From NCBI GenBank assembly GCA_040756085.1, contig JBFMAE010000005.1, positions 1 to 17,965 on the forward strand: DNA of 17,965 nt, in the 5' to 3' direction. The DNA comes from JBFMAE01 sp040756085. GTDB lineage: Bacteria > Desulfobacterota > BSN033 > UBA1163. A program made the translations under genes and the position numbers. Below the pieces are notes generated by a model. It ran no database searches, was not told where the DNA came from, and was given only the letters and a program-made list of their open reading frames with translations. This document shows positions 5,930 to 14,125 of this stretch, one piece after another; position 1 is the stretch's first letter; the number at the start of each line of letters is the position of its first letter.

Positions 5930-8196
5930 CCTTTTCGGCCTCCATAAGGGATTTCTCCCTCTTTAACCTGCATCGGCTGTGTTACGGCATCTATTGACAG
6001 ATAATAATGGTCCACCTTCTTAACTTCGTGCCACTTGAGGCGGGCGGGATCTTTAATTGGATTTTGGAGCTTGGGATCATTCTCGCAATCTGTAACCACA
6101 TAAAGCCAGTAGCAATCTCTCCGATCTTCAGCAACTCTTTTCTCATTGGGTGTAAGTAGAACATTTCCAGTGGATTCACCAATTCCTTTGACTTCGATGA
6201 GCCGAAGCTCACCCGAATTTAGATCCAAGCTCGTCAAGTCATACCCAAAGTTTTTTTCATGAACGTCATGAACCTGACGGCCTTTCTCTCTCTCATACTC
6301 CATAGCCACCTGCATGGCTATTGCCTCAACCTCTGAATCGGGTTGCAAACGGTATACCTCTGGGGACTTCCTCTCAGGATGCGGGAGAATAAGTACGCTG
6401 GTTATTCGCTCAACAGCCTGAAGGGTCAAAGCACGCTGTCTATCCAGCTCAAGGCGACGTTTTTCTCTTCGAGAGAGAAGTTCTGCATGCCGAGATTCAG
6501 CCTGTGCAAGCCGTCCTTCGGCTCCGGCTGCCTTTCTCTCCACTTCTAGGGCCAATTTTCCGATTTCTTCGTCTGCCTTTTGCAGAAGTTCAGTAAGTGA
6601 CAACTCAACGTGAGCAGCGATTCTATCCAATTCGGATAGGCGCTCAAGACGTACTTCATTAAGGAACGGCATGAGGGCGTTTTCATTTAGCCACTCAATA
6701 GCCTCAGGAATTGTGGCTACTGAAGATAAATCTTTAGGAATATTGGCCGGCAAGAAATTCCCAAGAATATTTGGCTCTCGAAGGCGAGGAACCCCATTAT
6801 CGGAAAGCTCTATGGCAAAAAGCCTTTCATGGATGACATCCCCTAGGCCATCCACAACACGGGCTCTGTAGACATCTATACGGGACGGAGAATCATGCTG
6901 AAGAGAGTAAAAGCAGGATCCTTTGTTAAGAGGCTCTTGGGCAACATTAGATGTGTGTCGCCTCAGAGCCTCAAAAAGACCATGACCAGGCGTTACCCAT
7001 TCCAAGTTATTCTTCTCTGCTGTTTCACGATCGGTGGAGAATCGGGGATACTTTGTGGCTAAAGGAGGTAATCTCCAATCGGATTGGTTCTCATATTGTC
7101 GGAGAATAGTGGGAGTCCTGATCGATTCGAAGGTGTGTAGAAGTGAGGGGGCCGGTTTTAATGTAAAGGGTACATATTCTGAAGAATCCGATGTATGAGG
7201 AATGCGTTTTGTGAATATCTTCTTTGCTACCCATGAACCATCAGGGCCTCGCTCAGGGAAATAGACCATTGCTTCCTTGATTCGTCGAAGGTAAAATGGA
7301 GCTCTTCGTTGTTCCATTGCCGTCCTAATAGAGCGTACGTCAGCATAGGCATCTTCATCGAGAAGTTGGAGGAAGAAAGTGAAATTGACAGGGTCGCCTT
7401 TGTGAGGGGTGGCCGTAAGAAGAAGTAAATGGTCACTTGAATCCCTAAGTAGTTCTCCCAGACGATAGCGCTGTGTCTTATGTTCTCGATCAGCGGCTGA
7501 CATTCGGTGAGCTTCATCTACGATCACGAGATCCCAGTGAGCTTGCCGAAGTCCTTGGAGAATCTCAGATCGTTTGGCAAGATCGAGGGAGGTAATGATT
7601 TGGTTTTGCTCCATCCATTGATTAATACCAAACTGGTCCCTGATTTCAGAACCCTTTATCACTTTAAATTTTTCATCAAACTTTTCATTGAGCTCTCTTT
7701 GCCACTGAAATGTTAGGTTTGCTGGACAAACAATAAGGGCCCGTTCAGCAAGACCTCTAAGTTTTAGCTCTCGGATCAGGAGCCCAGCCATAATGGTTTT
7801 ACCAGCACCGGCATCGTCGGCTAAGAGGAATTTGACACGGGCAAGCTTAAGGAGGTAGTCGTAAACGGCTTCAAGCTGATGAGGGAGAGGATCTACTCTC
7901 GAAATAGAAAGACCAAAATAAGGATCGAATTCATAGGCTATACCCAAGGAGTAGGCTTGAAGACCTAAGCGGAGAAGTTTGCCATCACCGTCAAAAGTGG
8001 AAGTGGTTTCAAAGATAGTAAGGGTTTCGATATCTTTTGATGTGAGCGTGACGTTGCGGAATTTTTCTGATTGAGTACCGACCAAGCCTAAAGCCCAAGT
8101 ATCCGGGCCAGTTTGCCTTACGGTCTCAATGCGCATCAGTTCATTAAAGAGAGAACCTTTGAGAATTTGGCCGGGTTTAAGGATTTTTGGGGTCAT
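5926..8196 (-). CDS. SNF2-type helicase with DUF3883 end, lacking helicase C-terminal lobe
   Basis: 756 residues. The N-terminal ATPase lobe has Walker A DDAGAGKT (127-134), DEAH (227-230) and motif III TATPHKGD (261-268). A long coiled coil follows (about 505-600), then a DUF3883 region (about 620-735) with GYD (651-653) and IEVKG (667-671), a restriction-endonuclease-like pattern. Relatives with this architecture, often next to DNA methylases in phage-defence loci, are commonly near 1,000 residues or more. The second RecA lobe (motifs IV-VI, with its usual TDAAGEG and QRxGRxxR signatures) should lie near residue 345 but is absent: the chain passes from RIPHTSDSSEY to SDWRLPP within 40 residues, in frame. 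It may bind or hydrolyse ATP yet not translocate. The start ATG 8194-8196 follows AAAGGGG, unusually close. The last 41 codons recur three times downstream in the island. Confidence 0.88.
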   Translation of the reverse strand: MTPKILKPGQILKGSLFNELMRIETVRQTGPDTWALGLVGTQSEKFRNVTLTSKDIETLTIFETTSTFDGDGKLLRLGLQAYSLGIAYEFDPYFGLSISRVDPLPHQLEAVYDYLLKLARVKFLLADDAGAGKTIMAGLLIRELKLRGLAERALIVCPANLTFQWQRELNEKFDEKFKVIKGSEIRDQFGINQWMEQNQIITSLDLAKRSEILQGLRQAHWDLVIVDEAHRMSAADREHKTQRYRLGELLRDSSDHLLLLTATPHKGDPVNFTFFLQLLDEDAYADVRSIRTAMEQRRAPFYLRRIKEAMVYFPERGPDGSWVAKKIFTKRIPHTSDSSEYVPFTLKPAPSLLHTFESIRTPTILRQYENQSDWRLPPLATKYPRFSTDRETAEKNNLEWVTPGHGLFEALRRHTSNVAQEPLNKGSCFYSLQHDSPSRIDVYRARVVDGLGDVIHERLFAIELSDNGVPRLREPNILGNFLPANIPKDLSSVATIPEAIEWLNENALMPFLNEVRLERLSELDRIAAHVELSLTELLQKADEEIGKLALEVERKAAGAEGRLAQAESRHAELLSRREKRRLELDRQRALTLQAVERITSVLILPHPERKSPEVYRLQPDSEVEAIAMQVAMEYEREKGRQVHDVHEKNFGYDLTSLDLNSGELRLIEVKGIGESTGNVLLTPNEKRVAEDRRDCYWLYVVTDCENDPKLQNPIKDPARLKWHEVKKVDHYYLSIDAVTQPMQVKEGEIPYGGRKG

Positions 8197-8238
8197 CCCC
8201 TTTCACCCTTTAGTTGTTCCAAATTTTCGGCAAACCCC

Positions 8239-8709
8239 TTACGCTGGCAAGGGAGGCATTCCGAATACCTTCTTTACTCTAGCTTTCCAGTCTCCAAGAT
8301 AAGGAGGTCGATTTGAATTCAAAGGAGGTAAGTCCATAAATTTCTTGCGGTAGGCAAGCAGAAGATCAAATTCAGAAGTAGTAATGATCGGGGTCGCCTT
8401 ATACCCAAACTGCAGCCGTTTCGCAGGAAATAGCGAAGAATAACCAAAACTACAATAAGTCCAAGCCGCTGCATGCCTGCTTCGATCCTTATTTTCGATT
8501 GTTCTCCAGAAACCTTTTAATCGTATTCTCAGATTAACAGAGCTTCCAATATATATAATACCCTTTGGATCCTTATTTTTTAACCTCCCAATCACCATCG
8601 GAACCCCTTCCCTATCAACACATCGAAATTGATAAACACCCTCCCTCTTAGGAATGGTGGACAATTCTTCTACTCTAAACCGGGACCAAATACTCCAACT
8701 CGTTTCCAT
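8239..8709 (-). CDS. GIY-YIG domain protein
   Basis: 156 residues from ATG 8707-8709. GGAGAAGG lies just before this ATG, whereas a TTG seven codons earlier (8728-8730) has no ribosome site, so I prefer the shorter form. The GIY-YIG signature appears as GVYQF and IIYIGSS with the following LRIRL (conserved Arg), and a late Glu sits in TTSEFDLLLAYRKKF before a PPLNSNRPP segment, as in GIY-YIG nucleases. It is the only clear domain. The stop is 42 bases before the helicase start on the same strand, so cotranscription is likely. A DNA-cleavage role in the island is a family-based inference; a nicking, repair or defence function cannot be told apart here. Confidence 0.8.
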   Translation of the reverse strand: METSWSIWSRFRVEELSTIPKREGVYQFRCVDREGVPMVIGRLKNKDPKGIIYIGSSVNLRIRLKGFWRTIENKDRSRHAAAWTYCSFGYSSLFPAKRLQFGYKATPIITTSEFDLLLAYRKKFMDLPPLNSNRPPYLGDWKARVKKVFGMPPLPA

Positions 8710-8886
8710 ATCCTTCTCCATATAGTACAAGGTTACTAAGAAATCAGTTACCCCTCACCTATTTCAATTGTTCAGATGTTCTCCTGCCTAAGCCAACCCA
8801 CCGCATGGAGCAGAGAGCATGGGGCATAGCGTAAAACCTCGATCGTAAGGCGCAAGGAGTAATTCACAAGGGAAGAAAAAAGCTCA
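8710..8886. other. Spacer between conserved block and island
   Basis: No gene seen. On the minus strand a T-rich GAGCTTTTTTCTTCCC follows the DUF3307 stop, but no stem precedes it. Short degenerate repeats of the GCATGGAGCA type lie near 8803-8829. This is the likely island edge. Confidence 0.4.
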
Positions 8887-9609
8887 TTACCATCCCAACA
8901 GATACTTCAAGAGTAGACCTCCGAAAAAAGCTATAGCAATGCTGGTCAACGTTCCAATTAAATAATATTCTGCGAAATGGCTCCCCTCTTTCATTTCCGG
9001 ATAACGGGCAATGGATTTAGCGGCAAAGATATATCCGATAAATTCCATCTTACCAAAGAGCACAGCAGTCAAAACCAGACTTCTTTCTACTATTCCAATA
9101 TACCGCCCTGCTCGTTCAATTCCCGGTTTCTTATCTGAATTCAAACTTCCCAAAAACCCCTTGCACAAGATTCCGGTGAAGAAGCCTCCCCCGAATACAA
9201 TAAAAACAAAGAGTGAACCAAAAAGAAATATAGAATGTTCTGACCAATAGGGTGATAGAACATCAACCCAAGCATTTAAGGACGCCTTATCCAGAAAGGA
9301 GATGGCTGCTCCAATTCCCAATACATGAAGCGTCTGGTCCCCATGAAAGTAGAGCCAAAGACGTTTTTCAGTACGTTTTTGGATCAGATTTTTAGAATAG
9401 TCAATGAAAACATGAAATGAAGCGAGCAGAACAAGAGTGATGATCGTTCGATAAGAAATGGCTGGTAAAAGGAGGACAATGGAAAGGAGAAAAAAGATAA
9501 GGCCATGAAATAAAAGAACCGTGACCCTTTCTTTATTTTCAGCCAAATGGTCAGGTTGGAAAACGAAATCGGTAAGCACGTGGGCAAGGAAAATCTTCCA
9601 GAAGATCAT
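8887..9609 (-). CDS. DUF3307 family membrane protein
   Basis: About 240 residues, hydrophobic through most of its length with perhaps six to seven membrane segments. The start is typical of DUF3307 (FLAHVLTDFVFQPDHLAENK), with the second conserved region HVFIDYSKNLI and the acidic/His-containing FHGDQTLHVLG. I choose ATG 9607-9609 because GAGG lies six bases upstream; an upstream in-frame TTG (9619-9621) has poor spacing. DUF3307 genes are commonly found beside SatD-family genes, as here. Two operator-like palindromes lie just upstream (9629-9648 and 9658-9677). The function of the family is unknown; inner-membrane location is inferred from hydropathy. Confidence 0.85.
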   Translation of the reverse strand: MIFWKIFLAHVLTDFVFQPDHLAENKERVTVLLFHGLIFFLLSIVLLLPAISYRTIITLVLLASFHVFIDYSKNLIQKRTEKRLWLYFHGDQTLHVLGIGAAISFLDKASLNAWVDVLSPYWSEHSIFLFGSLFVFIVFGGGFFTGILCKGFLGSLNSDKKPGIERAGRYIGIVERSLVLTAVLFGKMEFIGYIFAAKSIARYPEMKEGSHFAEYYLIGTLTSIAIAFFGGLLLKYLLGW

Positions 9610-9628
9610 GATGATCCTCAATCCCTAT

Positions 9629-9648
9629 TGCACCCTTTCAAAGGTGAA
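9629..9648. promoter_or_regulatory. Operator-like palindrome O4
   Basis: TGCACCC-N6-AGGTGAA, 20 bases from the DUF3307 start codon. It keeps the CACC...GGTG core of O1-O3. Its centre is 29 bp from that of O3. Confidence 0.6.
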
Positions 9649-9657
9649 ATTGTCCAT

Positions 9658-9677
9658 TACACCCTATTTAAGGTGTG
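9658..9677. promoter_or_regulatory. Operator-like palindrome O3
   Basis: TACACCC-N6-AGGTGTG, overlapping the satD stop codon (9664-9666). Weak promoter elements for the DUF3307 gene may lie around it (TTGAGA, then TTAAAT on the minus strand). Confidence 0.65.
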
Positions 9678-10335
9678 AGGTTAAGACCTTCTCAACAAAT
9701 TCAATCCCCTGATTGAACTCATCCCAATTGGCTGCTTTTAATCGTTTCTGGACATTTTGATAAGCAACTCCTAATTTATTGGCAATTTCCTCATAAGTGG
9801 GCAACATCAATCGCCAGCGAATAGCCTCCCATTGGGCCCGAGTCCACTTTTCTTCCAGTAGATCTTGGTACATGAGAATCGCATCCAAAGTCTCATCGAG
9901 GGTAGTATCTCCAGTTATAATTTTTGTACGCCTCTTCCCTTTAAATTTTTGTTCTCGAAAGAAATTGATACCATCCCTAGAGCGGTGAAAAGCTTTACCA
10001 TCCTGGGAATAGGAATCCTTCTTGTTTTCCACAGCAATTTCACCGATGCCGATAGACGAACGGAAGCTGAGCATGGGTGTAAGGTCGGCAAGGGTAACTA
10101 ACGCCCGATAAAAAACCGTTAACTCGTAAGCTTTCTCAACTCTTGATAAGACAAACTGGAATTCGTCACCTACAGTGACATTAAAAGAGGTAGGAGTATG
10201 AATGGCGTTTTTGTAAATCTTGGACACTGTCGTGAATTCTTTCTTCAGGATTGTATCGATTTTTCTTCTTTGGTCCGTGGAGTATCTCTGCGATCGAACT
10301 ATGTCGCATGTCACAACGGCTACGATTCTTTCCAT
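9664..10335 (-). CDS. SatD family protein with C-terminal helix-turn-helix
   Basis: 223 residues. The N-terminal part begins IVAVVTCDIVRSQR and contains FNVTVGDEFQFVL and SFRSSIGIGEI, the layout of SatD-family (COG/Pfam SatD) proteins. The last ~60 residues carry a sigma-region-4-like helix-turn-helix (PTYEEIANKLGVAYQNVQKRLKAANW). The ATG 10333-10335 has GGAG seven bases upstream. Two palindromes lie in its promoter and two more before the neighbouring DUF3307 gene, which is a frequent partner. The name derives from a streptococcal acid-tolerance operon; the activity is not established. DNA binding and autoregulation are inferred from the helix-turn-helix and the palindromes. Confidence 0.85.
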   Translation of the reverse strand: MERIVAVVTCDIVRSQRYSTDQRRKIDTILKKEFTTVSKIYKNAIHTPTSFNVTVGDEFQFVLSRVEKAYELTVFYRALVTLADLTPMLSFRSSIGIGEIAVENKKDSYSQDGKAFHRSRDGINFFREQKFKGKRRTKIITGDTTLDETLDAILMYQDLLEEKWTRAQWEAIRWRLMLPTYEEIANKLGVAYQNVQKRLKAANWDEFNQGIEFVEKVLTSHLK

Positions 10336-10350
10336 TGGATTGTCTCCATT

Positions 10351-10370
10351 TACACCCCAAATAGGGTGTA
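10351..10370. promoter_or_regulatory. Operator-like palindrome O1
   Basis: TACACCC-N6-GGGTGTA with perfect 7-base arms, 16 bases before the satD start. Confidence 0.75.
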
Positions 10371-10379
10371 TTTATACTT

Positions 10380-10399
10380 TACACCTTATATAGGGTGTA
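10380..10399. promoter_or_regulatory. Operator-like palindrome O2
   Basis: TACACCT-N6-GGGTGTA, centre 29 bp from that of O1. It covers the presumed -10 region of the satD promoter. Confidence 0.75.
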
Positions 10400-10411
10400 T
10401 TCTTTTGTCAA
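10385..10411 (-). promoter_or_regulatory. Promoter of satD
   Basis: Minus-strand TTGACA (10406-10411) is followed by TATAAG (10385-10390) at 15 bases, or a weaker TAAGGT at 17. The -10 lies inside operator O2, a layout that suits repression. Confidence 0.6.
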
Positions 10412-10542
10412 GCCCTGATTTCTTCCCTGTCTCTTGATTCTCTTCAAAGACGATTCGTTGCTTTTGGGGATTTGCCCATTCGGATAGGATATCCAAAATG
10501 TAATTCTGCCTTTTAAAATTGTATATAAGTGCCATTCTGTGA
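10412..10542. other. Spacer between ogg and satD
   Basis: No terminator seen. A 49-codon minus-strand frame begins at 10535 but has no ribosome site and runs through the satD promoter. Confidence 0.4.
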
Positions 10543-11358
10543 TCAGAAGGGATGGTTTCTCCAGAAATGGTAGAGGTAGAGTTGGGCATAGCCGGCGAAG
10601 GGACCAAAATGGTTGGATACAAATCCTTCCATCACTTTCTCTCCCACCCGTCTCCCTCCAAAATAGACCTTTTGTAAACCCCTCTTAATCCAGGTATCGA
10701 TGGGGAAGGCTTCAATAAAATCTAAGGAGTAGAGAAGTGTGCAATCGGCAACCTTTTTCCCTACGCCGGAAAGAGCCATCAACGATCGCCTTGCCTCCAG
10801 ATAGGGCAACCCTTTCAGAGCCAGGAGCTGGTTCCGATCGATACAACGGCTTGCTTTGATCAGGTAATCTGTTCTGAACCCCGCCCTGACCTCTTCCATC
10901 TGAAGAGGACTCCCTATGCAGTCAGGTTCTGGAAACCCATAGCCAATGTAATTTCCCCAGCCGATCTTTCTTCCGGAAGATTTACAGAGGACTTCGATCA
11001 TCGAACGGATATGGGAGATGGCTTTGGCAGAGGAACACAAGAAAGAGATCAGGCATTCCCACGGATCCTGCCGGATGAGTCTCAATCCTCGATATTTCTC
11101 AATGGCCTGATGAATGATGGGGTCCCGTTCGACCTCCTTCAACATAGAATCCAGATCTTCATCCAATCTGAAAAAATCGATCAGAAACGATTCCTCCACC
11201 CCCTCATAAAAAAGGAAATCTCCCTTTTGCCAGATGGAGAAAATCCGGGCGGAGGTCTGGACTATATAGGTCTCCATGACCTTGGTAAACCGGAAAAATT
11301 GCCCACATTCCAGGCTATCTTTGAGAGAGAAAGGGCGTACCCTGAGTCGGGCGGTCAT
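10543..11358 (-). CDS. ogg: 8-oxoguanine DNA glycosylase (OGG1 family)
   Basis: 271 residues, close to bacterial OGG1-type length. It removes 8-oxoguanine from DNA and cleaves at the abasic site. The OGG core RQDPWECLISFLCSS (96-110) is present, followed by the helix-hairpin-helix with the catalytic lysine in SGVGKKVADC (Lys202) and the catalytic Asp in FPIDTW (Asp221). The C-terminal SNHFGPFAGYAQLYLYHFWR matches the family ending. The N-terminal PFSLKDSLECGQFFRF fits the OGG N-terminal domain. Its ATG (11356-11358) overlaps the M16 stop codon as ATGA, indicating a shared operon and translational coupling. Confidence 0.93.
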   Translation of the reverse strand: MTARLRVRPFSLKDSLECGQFFRFTKVMETYIVQTSARIFSIWQKGDFLFYEGVEESFLIDFFRLDEDLDSMLKEVERDPIIHQAIEKYRGLRLIRQDPWECLISFLCSSAKAISHIRSMIEVLCKSSGRKIGWGNYIGYGFPEPDCIGSPLQMEEVRAGFRTDYLIKASRCIDRNQLLALKGLPYLEARRSLMALSGVGKKVADCTLLYSLDFIEAFPIDTWIKRGLQKVYFGGRRVGEKVMEGFVSNHFGPFAGYAQLYLYHFWRNHPF

Positions 11359-14003
11359 TCCTTTTTCTCCATTGGAGGCTGGATGATTGCGATGGCATAA
11401 GCTTCCAGATTGAAATACTTTCTGGCCACTCGGTAGACATCCTCCTTGGTCACCTTCTGAATCTCCTGAGAATTTTGCCGATAATGATCGAAACCCAATC
11501 CATAGAGCTCGTCGAAAGACATGAGATTGGCCTGGTCTTTATTGGTCTGGAGCCCGATCTCGAAGTTGCCGATAAGATATTTCTTTGCCCTCTCGATCTC
11601 GTCTTCGGTTAATCCTTCCTCTTTGATCTTCCTCAATTCTCTCAACACTCCGTCAATGGCCCGGTCGAGCTTGTCGGGATGGGTTGCCATATAGACTCCG
11701 ATATATCCCGGATCAATATTTTGAGACGATATGAAAGCGAAAGCATAGGCCAGACTTTCTTTATCTCTCAACTCATAGAAGAGCCTCCCCCCCTGACCGG
11801 ATAGGGCTGCATCGAGAACCTCAAGAGCATAATGATCTTTATCAAGGAGCGTAGTCCCTAAGAATCCAAGGACGAAATGGGCCTGTTCTTTGTTTTTATG
11901 GATCACAGAGCGTTTCATCTTCTGAAGGGGTGCATCCTGAGGAAGTACAGGGAATGGTGTTTCTCCTTTTCGGAGATCTCCGAATCCCTTTTTGACGGAA
12001 AGGACCACCTGATTTGCATCCACATCTCCCACAACCGCCAGGACCATATTCTCTGGAACGACGATTCGCCGGTAATAGTCTTTCAGGTTCTTCCGGGTCA
12101 AATTCTGGATGGACTTAAATGTCCCCATGGTGTCCATTCGATAGGGATGTTTCTCATAGAGGGTCCGCCGGAAAAGTTTGAAGACCATTCGGCTAAGATC
12201 ATCTTCCTGCTGTCGGATGGCAGCCAGGATCAGACGTCTCCTCTTTTCCATCTCTTCCGGGTCAAAGGAGGGTCGTTTGATCACCTCTGTAAAGAGGGAG
12301 AAGGCCTCATCAAAGTGATGGCTTAGAAAGGTAAAGGTGATGCCAAAACTGTTGTAGCCGGAAAAGCCGCTGAGGGCACCTGCCATCCTCTCCACTTTTT
12401 TTGCGATCTCAAGGCTGGTTTGATTTTCCGTACCCTTGGTCACCATCACTGCCATAAACTGATTAATTCCATTCTGAGCTTCGTCCTCAAACCGTATCCC
12501 ACCCAGGAAGGAGGCCTGAAGTGTAACAATGGGAAGGGAACGGTTCTCCTTGACGATCAGACGGATGCCATTTTCCAGGATGAGCCTCTGAGCAACCCCT
12601 GTCTTCTTTTCCTCAATCCGGACCCTCTTGGACAACGCCTGGCTGAACTTTCCCTGCAACTGTAACTGCTTTAAAAATTCGGATTTCTCCTTTGGATGGA
12701 GGATGCTGATACTCCATTGGGAGACTTGAAAATATTTTTTTACTGCCTTTTGAATCTCCTCGTCATCGAGAAGACCGATCCGCTTCATATACTCTTTTTC
12801 AAACTGGAGATCTCCTGCGATGGTTTTGTAATAACCCAGTTTTCTCGCCTGCCCCTGGACGGTCTGACGGTCATAGACGAGTTCACTTTCGACATTCAAC
12901 TTGAATCGATGTAGCTCTTCTTGTGTCACCCCTTCCTTCTCCAGACGGATTACCTCCTCGACAATGGCCTCCAGAGCCTTCTCCAGGTTCTCGGCAGGGA
13001 GTGTCGCTCCAATGATAAAAAGCCCCGGATCTTTAGGAGTGAAGGAGGAGGCGGAAACGGAGTGGACAAGACCTTTCTCCAGTTTCACTTTCTGAGCCAG
13101 TCGGGAGGTCTCCCCTCCCCCCAGGATCTGGGCAATGGCATCGAGAACAGGGGTATCCTCGTCTCGGATAGAGGTGATGGGAAAGGCGATCTGGAGATAA
13201 GTCTCCTTGAAATTTCCGGAAGTGATCACAGACCGAAATTCCTTCTCCCCGGGCTCTTTCACCCTCACAGGAAAGCGTTCCGACGAGGACTGGAATCCTT
13301 TAAAGGCGTCTCTCATCTTAACCTCCATCTCTCGGAGGTCGAAATCTCCTACGCCAATCAATACCATCCTTTTCGGGACATACCATCTTTTGAAAAAAGA
13401 GACCATCTGATCCCGCTGGATGGAGCGGATCGTCTTCTCATAACCAATAATGGGTCGCCGATAGGGATGTCTCTGGAAAAGGGTAGCCATGGTCTGCCTG
13501 AAGAGCTTTCGTGAAGGGTCATCCTCTCCCATTCGAATCTCCTCCAAAATCACCTCTCGTTCCCTCTCCAATTCAATGAGGTCGAAGGTCGAGTTTTGGA
13601 TAGCATCGCTCAGGATGTCAAGGCCAATGTCTGCATATCGGCTAGCGATGGTGATATGATAGACGGTATGGTCGTAAGAGGTGTAGGCATTGATCATCCC
13701 TCCCAGTGATTCGATCTCCCTTGCCATTTCGCGGACCTTCCGTTTCGCCGTCCCTTTAAAGAGCATATGCTCGATGAAATGGCACATCCCGGCTTCTTCG
13801 TCCCTTTCATCGCCGCTTCCCACCTCAACCCAGACCTGAAGAGCCACAACGGGTGCATTTCGGTTTTCCTCCAGGATGACCCGCAGGCCATTTTCTAATG
13901 TGAATTGATGGAGGCGATCCTTTGGCGAGGCAGATTCGTCCCCCCATAGAAGGATTGCAATAAAAATAGCCAAGCACGCTAAAAAAAAATGGTAGCGCTT
14001 CAT
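11355..14003 (-). CDS. Two-domain M16 zinc peptidase, exported
   Basis: 882 residues, the size of fused M16 (pitrilysin/processing-peptidase-like) proteins with two full halves. A signal peptide or N-terminal anchor is clear (basic MKR, hydrophobic core to about residue 20). The first half has the inverted zinc motif HFIEH (75-79) with the distal Glu ligand at 155 (VILEEIRMGEDDP), so it should be active. The second half starts near 480 (LILENGIRLIVKE); the equivalent motif has become NQFMAVM, so it is the non-catalytic half, and it keeps the RLFYELRDKESLAYAF segment typical of the partner domain. AGGAGG lies nine bases before the ATG. It likely degrades peptides in the periplasm. ogg overlaps its stop. 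Confidence 0.93.
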   Translation of the reverse strand: MKRYHFFLACLAIFIAILLWGDESASPKDRLHQFTLENGLRVILEENRNAPVVALQVWVEVGSGDERDEEAGMCHFIEHMLFKGTAKRKVREMAREIESLGGMINAYTSYDHTVYHITIASRYADIGLDILSDAIQNSTFDLIELEREREVILEEIRMGEDDPSRKLFRQTMATLFQRHPYRRPIIGYEKTIRSIQRDQMVSFFKRWYVPKRMVLIGVGDFDLREMEVKMRDAFKGFQSSSERFPVRVKEPGEKEFRSVITSGNFKETYLQIAFPITSIRDEDTPVLDAIAQILGGGETSRLAQKVKLEKGLVHSVSASSFTPKDPGLFIIGATLPAENLEKALEAIVEEVIRLEKEGVTQEELHRFKLNVESELVYDRQTVQGQARKLGYYKTIAGDLQFEKEYMKRIGLLDDEEIQKAVKKYFQVSQWSISILHPKEKSEFLKQLQLQGKFSQALSKRVRIEEKKTGVAQRLILENGIRLIVKENRSLPIVTLQASFLGGIRFEDEAQNGINQFMAVMVTKGTENQTSLEIAKKVERMAGALSGFSGYNSFGITFTFLSHHFDEAFSLFTEVIKRPSFDPEEMEKRRRLILAAIRQQEDDLSRMVFKLFRRTLYEKHPYRMDTMGTFKSIQNLTRKNLKDYYRRIVVPENMVLAVVGDVDANQVVLSVKKGFGDLRKGETPFPVLPQDAPLQKMKRSVIHKNKEQAHFVLGFLGTTLLDKDHYALEVLDAALSGQGGRLFYELRDKESLAYAFAFISSQNIDPGYIGVYMATHPDKLDRAIDGVLRELRKIKEEGLTEDEIERAKKYLIGNFEIGLQTNKDQANLMSFDELYGLGFDHYRQNSQEIQKVTKEDVYRVARKYFNLEAYAIAIIQPPMEKKE

Positions 14004-14029
14004 CTTTTGCTGCCTCCTGTCTTTTAAAA

Positions 14030-14057
14030 ATTATAAATGAAAGGATCGAAAAAACAA
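14030..14057 (-). promoter_or_regulatory. Possible promoter of the M16-ogg operon
   Basis: TTGTTT (14052-14057), 16 bases, then TATAAT (14030-14035) on the minus strand. The -35 lies in the T-run of the iorB terminator, so the spacing is compact; the -10 is perfect, the -35 weak. Confidence 0.45.
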
Positions 14058-14086
14058 AGAGCGAACCCCGGATATCCCGTGTTCGC
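14049..14086 (-). terminator. Intrinsic terminator of iorAB
   Basis: On the minus strand GCGAAC ... GTTCGC (14061-14086) with an inner CGG/CCG stem is followed by TCTTTGTTTTTT. It lies 40 bases after the iorB stop and before the M16 gene. Confidence 0.85.
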
Positions 14087-14125
14087 CCCTGATGTCATCT
14101 TTCTATTATAATAAAAAACCTCTAA

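Noticed and set aside
1..8730. Known DISARM or BREX locus
   Set aside because: Only a DUF3883-type helicase recalls such systems; no methylase, DUF1998, PLD or PglZ-type gene is present in the window.
1..8730. Insertion sequence or integrase driving the island
   Set aside because: No transposase, integrase or recombinase coding sequence is visible; mobility is suggested only by repeats.
10386..10535. A 49-codon minus-strand frame starting MALIYNFKRQ
   Set aside because: It has no ribosome site and crosses the satD promoter and operators; more likely a chance frame.
12921..13514. A 197-codon plus-strand frame
   Set aside because: It lies antisense within the well-supported M16 peptidase gene and shows no recognisable protein features.
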